Numbered from the stretch's first letter, positions 8,482 through 15,013 are shown. The stretch is DNA of 17,947 nt from Allomuricauda sp. (GCA_028289745.1 JANQOD010000360.1:1-17947); one strand, 5' to 3'. The notes: generated from the sequence alone by a model not told the origin. Translations and numbers: made by a program.

Positions 8482-8691
8482 ATGCGCGGATTCGTTTTGA
8501 TAATGATCGTTGTACTTTTTTTAAGCTCTTGCGTGGCGGTCAAAGAATATGACAAGGCATATCTCAACGATATTGAAATGCAGTTGGGCGCCAAATTTTC
8601 TGAACGTTTCGAAACCAACTTCCAGGTATATCGTGAAGCTGCTGCCGGTGCGAACGGCGGCAAGACAGGCGGGGGATGCGGATGTAACTGA
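8482..8691 (+). CDS. DUF4266 small lipoprotein with Cys-rich C-terminus
   Basis: A 69-residue protein. The lipoprotein signal ends at LSSC (C17), leaving a mature chain of only about 53 residues. The middle (KEYDKAYLNDIEMQLGAKF) matches the DUF4266 family, and the C-terminus is a glycine-rich tail with a CGC motif (C66, C68) two residues from the end. Family members are short lipoproteins found next to DUF3570, ApbE and thioredoxin-like genes. Function is unknown. The terminal CGC is a plausible redox or metal site and could be a client of the adjacent thioredoxin (inference). It starts 8 bp after apbE and ends 20 bp before the DUF3570 start, consistent with one operon. Confidence 0.85.
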   Translation: MRGFVLIMIVVLFLSSCVAVKEYDKAYLNDIEMQLGAKFSERFETNFQVYREAAAGANGGKTGGGCGCN

Positions 8692-8711
8692 ATGAATGCC
8701 ATTTTTGACCA

Positions 8712-9989
8712 TTGAGAACAATAACGGCTATACTTGTTTTTTTTGTGTTCCTTACAGGAAACGCCCAACAAACCGATTCCTCCTACAAAAAAAGGGCACT
8801 TGAAACCAGTGAAATCGATTTGCTTTTCAGTTATTATGACCAAGATGGCCAAAATGCAGCGGTCACCGGTGGTGAGGGCACCGAAGAATTGACCGATGCC
8901 ACGTCTGCAATTGTGCTGCGGTTACCCATGAATGAAGATGATATATTGACGGTCGATGTCGGGCTGTCTGCTTACACTTCGGCCTCATCGAGCAATGTGA
9001 ATCCGTTAGATGGCAATAGCTTGAACGTAAGCCCATTTGATGCCTCATCGGGCGAGTCGAGAAAAGATCAATTGGTACATATCAACCCCAGTTACCGCCA
9101 CAGCGCTGACGATCGAAACGCTATCTGGAGTGCGAATGCCTATTTTTCAAATGAATATGACTATAATTCTGTGGGGTTCGGAGGGAGTTATACCCGGCTT
9201 TTCAACGAAAAGAATACCGAGCTCTCAATTGCCGCACAGGTATATTTAGATAATTGGAACCCCCAATATCCCATAGAGCTTCGTGAAGGTTTTTTTGATG
9301 ACCGCATCACAGGCAACGGGGTGTATAGCCCAAATTTTCAAGAGTTTGACAATACCAATAGAAACTCTTATGCACTTTCACTTTCATTTTCGCAGATTTT
9401 GGGCAAACGGTGGCAAGGGTCTTTATTTGTTGATTTTGTGAGCCAAAACGGACTTTTGAGTACCCCGTTTCAACGGGTCTATTTTTCAAATACCGAAGAC
9501 TTTTTTATCGATGACTTTCAGTTGGCCGATGATGTCGAGCGATTGCCAGATAGTCGGTTCAAGATTCCTTTGGGGGGGCGTTTGAACGTGTTTATAAGCG
9601 ATGCCCTGGTTTTGAGAACCTATTACCGCTTTTATTGGGATGATTGGGGCATTGTTTCGCATACCGCCAATTTAGAAGTACCGGTAAAACTGAATGACAA
9701 GTTTACGCTCTATCCGCTATATCGCTATTATACACAAACAGCTGCAGATTACTTCTATCAAAAAGAGGCCGCACTTTCGACTTTTGAGTTTTATACTTCC
9801 GATCATGACCTTTCAGCCTACGATGCACATCAATATGGACTTGGGTTTCGGTACACCGATATTTTCACAAAGGCAGCTATTTTGAGTTTTGGTTTGAAGA
9901 CGATCGATGTGCGTTTTAACCAATATGATCGCAGCGATGGCCTGAATGCTTTCATTATCTCATTGGGTACGACTTTTATCGGTAACTGA
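8712..9989 (+). CDS. DUF3570 outer-membrane-type protein (TTG start)
   Basis: A 425-residue exported protein of the DUF3570 family. The start is TTG at 8712: the frame is closed just upstream by TGA at 8706-8708, no in-frame ATG lies near the N-terminus, and TTG begins a clean signal peptide MRTITAILVFFVFLTGNAQ. The mature N-terminal part has the family-like VTGGEGTEELTDA segment and then SAYTSASSSNVNP and DASSGESRKD (residues 110-119). The rest alternates short aromatic-rich strands typical of a beta-barrel (for example LSLSFSQILG and YRFYWDDWG). A role in the outer membrane, probably with ApbE and DUF4266, is inferred from neighbourhood. Whether it carries FMN is untested. The stop is TGA and no strong terminator follows before prfA. 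Confidence 0.87.
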   Translation: MRTITAILVFFVFLTGNAQQTDSSYKKRALETSEIDLLFSYYDQDGQNAAVTGGEGTEELTDATSAIVLRLPMNEDDILTVDVGLSAYTSASSSNVNPLDGNSLNVSPFDASSGESRKDQLVHINPSYRHSADDRNAIWSANAYFSNEYDYNSVGFGGSYTRLFNEKNTELSIAAQVYLDNWNPQYPIELREGFFDDRITGNGVYSPNFQEFDNTNRNSYALSLSFSQILGKRWQGSLFVDFVSQNGLLSTPFQRVYFSNTEDFFIDDFQLADDVERLPDSRFKIPLGGRLNVFISDALVLRTYYRFYWDDWGIVSHTANLEVPVKLNDKFTLYPLYRYYTQTAADYFYQKEAALSTFEFYTSDHDLSAYDAHQYGLGFRYTDIFTKAAILSFGLKTIDVRFNQYDRSDGLNAFIISLGTTFIGN

Positions 9990-10034
9990 GCTTTTGGTCA
10001 TTCAATAAGCAAAGTCAATCCGATCAAAAAATCG

Positions 10035-10042
10035 TAACTTCG
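10035..10042 (+). promoter_or_regulatory. Putative -7 box (TAACTTCG) of prfA
   Basis: TAACTTCG differs at one position from TAnnTTTG and ends 17 bp before the first prfA ATG, like the other -7 boxes in this window. No -33 element is seen. Confidence 0.33.
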
Positions 10043-10059
10043 CATGCTTAAGAAAAAGC

Positions 10060-11139
10060 ATGATGCTTGATAAACTGAACATCATAAAACAACGTTTCGA
10101 TGAGGTTTCCGACCTGATCATTCAGCCTGATATCATTGCCGACCAAAAGCGCTACATCAAGCTCAACAAAGAGTATAAAGACCTGAAAATTTTGGTCGAT
10201 AAGCGCGAAAAGTATATCGAGTTGACCAATAATATTTCAGAAGCTGAAGAAATCATGGCAGATGGTAGTGATGCCGAAATGGTCGAAATGGCCAAACTGC
10301 AGCTAGAAGAGGCCAAAGAAGCCTTGCCAAATCTTGAAGAAGAGATCAAGTTTCTTTTGATACCGAAAGACCCAGAAGATGAAAAAGATGTAGTGGTAGA
10401 GATCCGCGCCGGAACCGGTGGCGATGAGGCGAGCATTTTTGCGGGCGACCTATACCGAATGTATGCCAAGTACTGTGAGTGAAAAGGTTGGAAAACCAAT
10501 ATCATCGATTTGAGCGAGGGTACCAGCGGAGGGTATAAAGAGATACAGTTCGAGGTCGCGGGTGAAGATGTATATGGTACCTTGAAGTTTGAAGCAGGCG
10601 TGCACCGTGTGCAACGCGTACCACAGACCGAGACCCAAGGTAGGGTCCATACCAGTGCTGCCACCGTAATGGTGCTGCCTGAGGCCGAAGATTTTGACGT
10701 GCAGATCGACCCTAAAGATGTACGTATCGATTATTTCTGTTCTTCAGGTCCCGGAGGGCAATCGGTGAACACCACCTATTCTGCGGTAAGGTTGACCCAT
10801 ATCCCTACCGGATTGGTGGCACAGTGCCAAGACGAAAAATCACAACATAAGAACAAAGACAAGGCTTTTAGGGTATTGCGGTCTCGCTTGTATGACCTCG
10901 AGTTGGCCAAAAGACAAGAAGAAGATGCCGCCAAACGAAATTCTCAAGTAAGCAGCGGTGACCGGTCGGCCAAGATACGTACATACAATTATCCCCAAGG
11001 GCGGGTCACTGACCACCGAATTGGGCTTACACTCTACGACCTGCAGAATATCATAAACGGTGATCTGCAGAAGATTATCGATGAGTTGATGCTGGTCGAG
11101 AATACTGAAAAATTGAAAGAGGCTTCAGAAATATTGTAA
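10060..11139 (+). CDS. prfA: Peptide chain release factor 1, interrupted by an in-frame TGA
   Basis: RF1 recognises UAA and UAG in the ribosomal A site and triggers peptide release. Across 10060-11139 the reading frame encodes a complete RF1 except for one TGA at 10480-10482. Counted from the second ATG (10063), which fits the family N-terminus, the product would be 358 residues with TGA at position 140. Before it lies the helical domain 1 and AGTGGDEASIFAGDLYRMY; after it come GTSGGYKEIQFEV, the stop-codon recognition motif PQT (187-189), the catalytic GGQ (231-233), and the usual C-terminus with SSGDRSAKIRTYNYPQGRVTD. Frame is identical on both sides, so this is not a frameshift. A 140-residue truncated product would lack both functional motifs. 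An internal start at TTG 10510 could give only the C-terminal part. pyrF follows 42 bp later. It may be scored as a pseudogene by automatic tools; sequence error, recoding or suppression are alternatives. Confidence 0.85.
10480..10482 (+). other. In-frame TGA codon within prfA
   Basis: The local reading is TAC TGT GAG TGA AAA GGT TGG, that is Y-C-E-stop-K-G-W, with RF1-like sequence on both sides. Serine TCA, glycine GGA, arginine AGA or tryptophan TGG could each become TGA by one base change. A small hairpin (TTGG 10488-10491 with CCAA 10496-10499) follows 5 bases after the codon, too small to resemble a bacterial SECIS element. Confidence 0.9.
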
Positions 11140-11181
11140 TTCATTTGTCAGTTCAAGGTCGATCAAGAACCGTATTTCACT

Positions 11182-12006
11182 ATGAAAATTGAACAGTTAG
11201 TTGCCCAAATCAAAAAAAAACAATCCTTTTTATGCGTTGGATTGGATACAGATTTGGAGAAGATTCCACCCTATTTGCTGAAGGAAGAAGATTCCATTTT
11301 TTCGTTCAATAAGGAAATAATCGATGCTACCAATGAATTTTGTGTCGCCTACAAACCCAATACCGCATTTTATGAGGCCTACGGACTTTCAGGATGGAGG
11401 TCACTATCAAAGACCATTACCTATATCAATGAAAATTATCCTGAAATTTTTACGATAGCCGATGCCAAAAGAGGCGACATAGGCAATACCGCTACACGCT
11501 ATGCCAAAGCTTTTTTTGATGAAATGGATTTTGATGCCGTTACGGTGGCTCCATATATGGGCAAAGATTCCATCGAACCTTTTCTGGCCTTTGAGAACAA
11601 ACACACCATTCTTTTGACCCTTACCTCAAATGAAGGGGCGTTTGACTTTCAGACCAAAAAAAATGATGGCAAAGAACTGTATAAAGAGGTTTTGGAAATG
11701 TCGAAAACCTATACCAACTCTCAAAATCTAATGTATGTAGTAGGCGCCACAAAAGCTGAATATTTGAAGGCTATAAGACAATTGGTGCCCGACAGTTTTT
11801 TGTTGGTACCGGGAGTGGGTGCACAAGGAGGAAGTTTGACCGATGTCTGCCGTTATGGGCTGAATAAAGATGTCGGATTACTGATCAATTCTTCAAGAGG
11901 AATCATCTATGCTTCACAAAACGATGATTTCGCCCAAAGGGCAGCAGAAAAAGCTGAAGCGTTACAAAAGCAAATGGAGAAAGTACTCAGCAGCTTGTTT
12001 GCTTAA
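11182..12006 (+). CDS. pyrF: Orotidine 5'-phosphate decarboxylase (type 2)
   Basis: Decarboxylates OMP to UMP, the last step of de novo pyrimidine synthesis. The 274-residue protein belongs to the longer type 2 PyrF class: FLCVGLDTDLEKIP near the N-terminus, a K-P-N segment (residues 58-60), the catalytic ADAKRGDIGNTA with K96, and PGVGAQGGS in the C-terminal phosphate-binding loop. Length fits the class (~270). It starts at ATG 11182, 42 bp after prfA on the same strand with no terminator between, so the two may be co-transcribed. The TAA stop overlaps by 4 bp the end of a convergent small ORF. Confidence 0.95.
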   Translation: MKIEQLVAQIKKKQSFLCVGLDTDLEKIPPYLLKEEDSIFSFNKEIIDATNEFCVAYKPNTAFYEAYGLSGWRSLSKTITYINENYPEIFTIADAKRGDIGNTATRYAKAFFDEMDFDAVTVAPYMGKDSIEPFLAFENKHTILLTLTSNEGAFDFQTKKNDGKELYKEVLEMSKTYTNSQNLMYVVGATKAEYLKAIRQLVPDSFLLVPGVGAQGGSLTDVCRYGLNKDVGLLINSSRGIIYASQNDDFAQRAAEKAEALQKQMEKVLSSLFA

Positions 12007-12197
12007 ACCAAGCTTTCCAATACCTTTTTCAGGTCTTTTGCCTTTCTTTCAAAAAATTCAGCTAATCTTGAATCCATGGCAACTGCCGCCTTTTCAAGAA
12101 AATTTTGATACCTGTATTCGAGAATGGCCACAGCATGGGCACCACTTGTAATGGGCGTAACCGAACCGACCTTGCAATATTGACTGTTCATAATCAT
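12003..12197 (-). CDS. Small conserved-looking hypothetical protein (64 aa)
   Basis: A 64-residue ORF on the minus strand, convergent with pyrF and overlapping its stop by 4 bp. I do not recognise a named family. Support for a real gene: it fills an otherwise empty 190-bp stretch, its composition is protein-like (an N-terminal VGSVTPITSGAHAVAILEYRY segment followed by a charged helix AEFFERKAKDLKKVLESLV), and a perfect TATCTTTG -7 box lies 14 bp upstream of the ATG. There is no signal peptide or membrane segment. A second ATG two codons in (12189-12191) is an equally good start. Likely a small cytosolic helical protein; function unknown. Confidence 0.6.
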   Translation of the reverse strand: MIMNSQYCKVGSVTPITSGAHAVAILEYRYQNFLEKAAVAMDSRLAEFFERKAKDLKKVLESLV

Positions 12198-12211
12198 AAG
12201 ATTTGTTCTAA

Positions 12212-12219
12212 CAAAGATA
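12212..12219 (-). promoter_or_regulatory. Putative -7 box (TATCTTTG) of the 64-aa ORF
   Basis: On the minus strand TATCTTTG matches TAnnTTTG exactly, 14 bp before the ATG at 12197. A -33 TTG is not evident. Confidence 0.45.
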
Positions 12220-12399
12220 CGTAGAAAACACCCCTTTGGATTTTGCCATCAGCGGTATACGCCTAAAAATCAGGTAATTTGTCCAATTTTAACGTAAAAT
12301 TGATAGATTGCCCAACAAATGAGACCATTATCACCTGACTTTTAACTTACATTTAGCGGTATGACAATTTGGTCTGAAGTAAACCAAACATTCAAAACA

Positions 12400-12906
12400 A
12401 TGGGGAGAACGATATTTTTTATAATGTTTATGACAGTCGTCAATACATTTTCTCAAACGACTGACTGCAATTGTTGCTCAGAAGCGCAGCTGGCATTTGA
12501 TTTTTGGGTTGGGGAGTGGAATGTTACCAATGCAGATGGCACCCCTGCAGGAAAAAATAGTATTGTCAAAGAAGAAAATGGTTGTGTGCTTCGAGAAAAC
12601 TGGACAAGTGCAAAAAGCGGGTTTACCGGCACAAGCCTTAACTTTTACAATGCCCTTGAAAAGCAGTGGGAACAATTATGGGTCGATAATACGGGCAACT
12701 ATTTGAAACTTGCTGGCAACCGTGTTGACAACCGAATGGTAATGACTTCAGTTGAATTGACGAGGTCCGATGGACAAAAATATCGAAACCGGATTACTTG
12801 GACCTTGAACAAAAATGAATCTGTAAGTCAATTATGGGAAGTTTTAGAAGGTGACCAGGTGACAAGTGTGGTCTTTGAAGGCCTGTACAAAAAAATATTG
12901 AAGTAA
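12400..12906 (+). CDS. Exported hypothetical protein, DUF1579/lipocalin-like
   Basis: From ATG 12400 the product is 168 residues: a signal peptide MGRTIFFIMFMTVVNTFSQ, then a cysteine-rich start (TTDCNCCSEAQ) and a domain beginning FDFWVGEWNV, with GCVLRENWT, a GTSLNFY strand, and a WEQLWVDNTGNY repeat. This F-x-x-G-x-W pattern is seen in small beta-barrel hypothetical proteins related to DUF1579; ligand and function are unknown. An in-frame ATG at 12361 would add 13 residues before the signal peptide and is less likely. It is alone on its strand, with a long-stem inverted repeat immediately after its TAA stop. Confidence 0.72.
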   Translation: MGRTIFFIMFMTVVNTFSQTTDCNCCSEAQLAFDFWVGEWNVTNADGTPAGKNSIVKEENGCVLRENWTSAKSGFTGTSLNFYNALEKQWEQLWVDNTGNYLKLAGNRVDNRMVMTSVELTRSDGQKYRNRITWTLNKNESVSQLWEVLEGDQVTSVVFEGLYKKILK

Positions 12907-12992
12907 AAAACGACCTTGAGCTTGGTGTTAATTGGTCACTATCAAATAATGAGACGATAAGAAAGTGATTTTAAAACTGCAAGGTCGTTTTT
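12906..12992. repeat. 13-bp perfect inverted repeat with 61-bp spacer, possible bidirectional terminator
   Basis: AAAAACGACCTTG (12906-12918) and CAAGGTCGTTTTT (12980-12992) are perfect reverse complements, starting at the stop codon of the preceding gene. The A-run, GC core and T-run order is that of a terminator for the plus-strand gene. The 61-base loop is unusually long, but a smaller inner pairing (TCACT 12936-12940 with AGTGA 12964-12968) could compact it. A small MITE-like element is an alternative; I see no flanking target duplication. Confidence 0.5.
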
Positions 12993-13047
12993 GCATATCG
13001 GTTCTTTACGTTTATGAATTACCGGCTTTTGTTTATCATTTGGGTAA

Positions 13048-13089
13048 AAACCTGTAAACCTTTACCTTTTTTGATAATGCTACAGGTTT
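13048..13089 (-). terminator. Intrinsic terminator of the AraC-type gene
   Basis: On the minus strand AAACCTGTA (13081-13089) pairs with TACAGGTTT (13048-13056) around a 24-base loop and is followed by further Ts. The upstream arm includes the last codons and the TAG stop of the AraC-type gene. Confidence 0.5.
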
Positions 13090-14603
13090 GTAACATTTCT
13101 TTGATATTCAGTGGGAGTCAGATGTGTATTTTTCTTAAAGGCCTTGTTAAAAGTGACCTTGTTATTATAGCCGACTTCGTATGCAATGTCAATGATATTG
13201 AGTTTTTGGCCGTTTTCTTCTTTAAGTATCTTTTTGGCCTCGTCTATCCTATAGGTATTGACCAATTCGTGAAAGCTGACCTTAAAATGCTCATTGATGA
13301 CTTGCGATGCATTGTGCCTTGTGGTATTCAACTTTTTAGCAACCATTTCCAGGCTGATATCATTTTCCCTATATATCTTATCGTTTTCAAAAAGTCTTAA
13401 AAGATGTTCTTTCAGCTCGAGTGAAAGGCTGGGGGTCAATCCAGATTTTTCATACTTTGGAAACATGCGGTTCATATAGGTATAGCTGCCACTAAAGACT
13501 TGGGGTTGAATGTTGGCCGAATATCCTATATAGAGTACCATCATGGCCATGGCGGCAACCGATAAGTTGTAAAAAACTCCCGAGTTGTAACCATTGATGA
13601 TAAAGATGCCATAGGTTGTATAGGTTATGATGTAGAGAATGTGTATGTGATAGATATTCTTTTGCCATGTTTGTGCGGTATGGTCCAATAACCTTTCCAA
13701 CTTTCCTTTCTGATAGACTTGTTTGATAAAATAACCATAAACGACCAAAGAGATAATTTTCAAAATGACCACCGACATCAACAGATTGGAATCTTTTGCG
13801 CTAAGACCACTCTTGAAGCGATTCAGCAAGAGTGAAATCTTCTCATCTGCCGTCATTGAATATACATGGGCCACTAAAAAGATCAATAAGGCCAAAGTGG
13901 GTATAAGATGTAAGAAATCGAGCGGTTTGAAAGTGTATTTGAACGATATTCTTTTGAAATAAAAGTATAATAATGGCCCATATAAAAATGATGCCCAAGA
14001 AGACATTAGATACGTGTGTGGAAATTTAAAGAGATAGTGTGCCACGTTCACAGAGATGTTCAATATGAACAAAGAATGTATGAAAACAAAGCAAGCAATC
14101 AATATACCTGCGATACGGTTGACCTTCTTGTTCAACAAAATAATCACTGTCACATAGAAGCCGATCATGGCCACTATGAAATACGATATTGCCCAAATGT
14201 TGATATCGGGTACGATGGCTTCAGACATGTCCTTGAATCTATCTGAATTCCTTATGGGATCAAACCCTTCATGCGATAGAAAATATGGATCATATTCCAA
14301 TAACAGATAGTCATTCAAATGAGATGCCGATTCTTCAGGATGTTCGAGAGCGGCCTCGCTCAAGGCCAGTTTTTTGAGAATATGGGCTTTTTCCGCTTTT
14401 GGATCCGATAAGTTCTTTTCGTAGAGCGGAATGGCCTTGTCAAACCGATGTATGTTATAATAATAATCTGCCCAATCCAGTGAATCTTGCATTGATTTTG
14501 AGACAATCTCTATATTATAAGAAGGTGCCTCACCGCGGATTGACGAATAACTCGATTTGAACAATAGGCAAAACAGGATAATAAAAAATATCCTTTGTCT
14601 CAT
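13080..14603 (-). CDS. Membrane-anchored AraC-family transcription regulator (TPR-like sensor, ~7 TM)
   Basis: A 507-residue protein with three parts. Residues 1-20 form a signal peptide. Residues ~40-125 form a TPR-like extracytosolic segment (DWADYYYNIHRFDKAIPLYE and following helices). About seven hydrophobic stretches follow, near 136-157, 163-184, 200-216, 229-249, 274-293, 318-337 and 345-361. Residues ~400-503 are an AraC-type double helix-turn-helix with ISLEMVAKKLNTTRHNASQVI and IDIAYEVGYNNKVTFNKAFKK followed by TPTEYQ. Seven spans would put the sensor outside and the DNA-binding domain in the cytosol, which is consistent. There is no histidine kinase or receiver domain, so it is a one-component membrane regulator; signal and targets are unknown. 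A 30-bp dyad lies 71-100 bp upstream. The stop is TAG. Confidence 0.88.
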   Translation of the reverse strand: MRQRIFFIILFCLLFKSSYSSIRGEAPSYNIEIVSKSMQDSLDWADYYYNIHRFDKAIPLYEKNLSDPKAEKAHILKKLALSEAALEHPEESASHLNDYLLLEYDPYFLSHEGFDPIRNSDRFKDMSEAIVPDINIWAISYFIVAMIGFYVTVIILLNKKVNRIAGILIACFVFIHSLFILNISVNVAHYLFKFPHTYLMSSWASFLYGPLLYFYFKRISFKYTFKPLDFLHLIPTLALLIFLVAHVYSMTADEKISLLLNRFKSGLSAKDSNLLMSVVILKIISLVVYGYFIKQVYQKGKLERLLDHTAQTWQKNIYHIHILYIITYTTYGIFIINGYNSGVFYNLSVAAMAMMVLYIGYSANIQPQVFSGSYTYMNRMFPKYEKSGLTPSLSLELKEHLLRLFENDKIYRENDISLEMVAKKLNTTRHNASQVINEHFKVSFHELVNTYRIDEAKKILKEENGQKLNIIDIAYEVGYNNKVTFNKAFKKNTHLTPTEYQRNVTNL

Positions 14604-14673
14604 GATTTGATTGATGAATTAACACTTCTCAAATTAACAAATTGTTATGAGTTAAATGTTAAGAAAAACCCAA

Positions 14674-14703
14674 TAAGGTAAATACCGATAAGAATTTACC
14701 TTA
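14674..14703. promoter_or_regulatory. 30-bp dyad, candidate operator upstream of the AraC-type gene
   Basis: TAAGGTAAAT (14674-14683) and ATTTACCTTA (14694-14703) are perfect 10-bp inverted repeats with a 10-bp spacer; half-site centres are 20 bp apart, about two helical turns. It lies 71-100 bp upstream of the regulator start, a fitting place for autoregulation. It is not followed by a T-tract, so it is not a terminator. Confidence 0.45.
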
Positions 14704-14772
14704 AAAGGGAGGCGTTCAATGGCCTGAAAAGAAGGGTTTGACCGCTTTTAGGTGAATCTGATTAAAGGGCAC

Positions 14773-14799
14773 AAAAAAACCGGCGTGATGACGCCGGTT
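14773..14799 (-). terminator. Strong intrinsic terminator, minus strand
   Basis: Read on the minus strand, AACCGGCGT-CATC-ACGCCGGTT forms a perfect 9-bp GC-rich stem with a tetraloop, followed by five more Ts. It would end a transcript coming from purU (stop at 15014) or from a separate small RNA. The plus strand has no T-tract after the hairpin. Confidence 0.8.
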
Positions 14800-14957
14800 C
14801 TAAAACTAACTAACTCAAAAAAATGCTAACTCAGATAACTTGGTACAAAATTCAGTTTAAATGAGAATGACAAGGTTAAACTAACTTTAGGTATTTGTTA
14901 TGTTTGTACCTGTACATTAGGAGAACGAGGTTTAAATTCTATTATTGTCTCGTTTTC
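14800..14957 (-). ncRNA. Candidate structured RNA or purU 3' UTR upstream of the terminator
   Basis: Between purU and the terminator lie an outer stem GGTACAAA/TTTGTACC (14842-14849 with 14903-14910), an inner stem AGTTTAA/TTAAACT (14854-14860 with 14876-14882), and a 9-bp GAGAACGAG/CTCGTTTTC pairing (14921-14929 with 14949-14957). The last contains one G-T pair that works better on a plus-strand RNA, so strand is not certain. I do not recognise a known RNA family. Confidence 0.3.
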
Positions 14958-15013
14958 AAAAAATTAGGATTTCTTTTGGGAATCTTATTCTTTTCTTAAG
15001 AAAGTAAATGGGA

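Larger units (their letters stand above)
14604..15013. other. 410-bp non-coding gap between the AraC-type gene and purU
   Basis: No plausible gene is seen on either strand. The gap holds a 30-bp dyad (14674-14703), a strong minus-strand terminator hairpin (14773-14799), repeated CTAACT motifs (for example near 14805-14815, 14825 and 14881), and a set of nested inverted repeats (14842-14957). These are listed separately. Confidence 0.7.

Noticed and set aside
8482..8691. DUF4266 protein as a bacteriocin or RiPP precursor because of its GGGCGC tail
   Set aside because: It has a lipoprotein signal and DUF4266 core, and no RiPP maturation or export enzyme lies nearby.
10470..10520. Programmed frameshift at the prfA TGA, as in prfB
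   Set aside because: The RF1 sequence continues in the same frame after TGA, and the +1 frame meets a stop at 10511-10513. A frameshift cannot restore RF1.
10480..10520. Selenocysteine insertion at the prfA TGA
   Set aside because: Only a 4-5 bp hairpin follows the codon, nothing like a bacterial SECIS, and RF1 has no known use for selenocysteine here.
10152..10664. 170-codon minus-strand frame opposite prfA
   Set aside because: It mirrors the codon pattern of prfA and its serine-rich composition is that of an antisense shadow.
14800..14880. CTAACT repeats as a CRISPR-like or tandem array
   Set aside because: The unit is only 6 bases, irregularly spaced, with no spacer structure and no cas genes.
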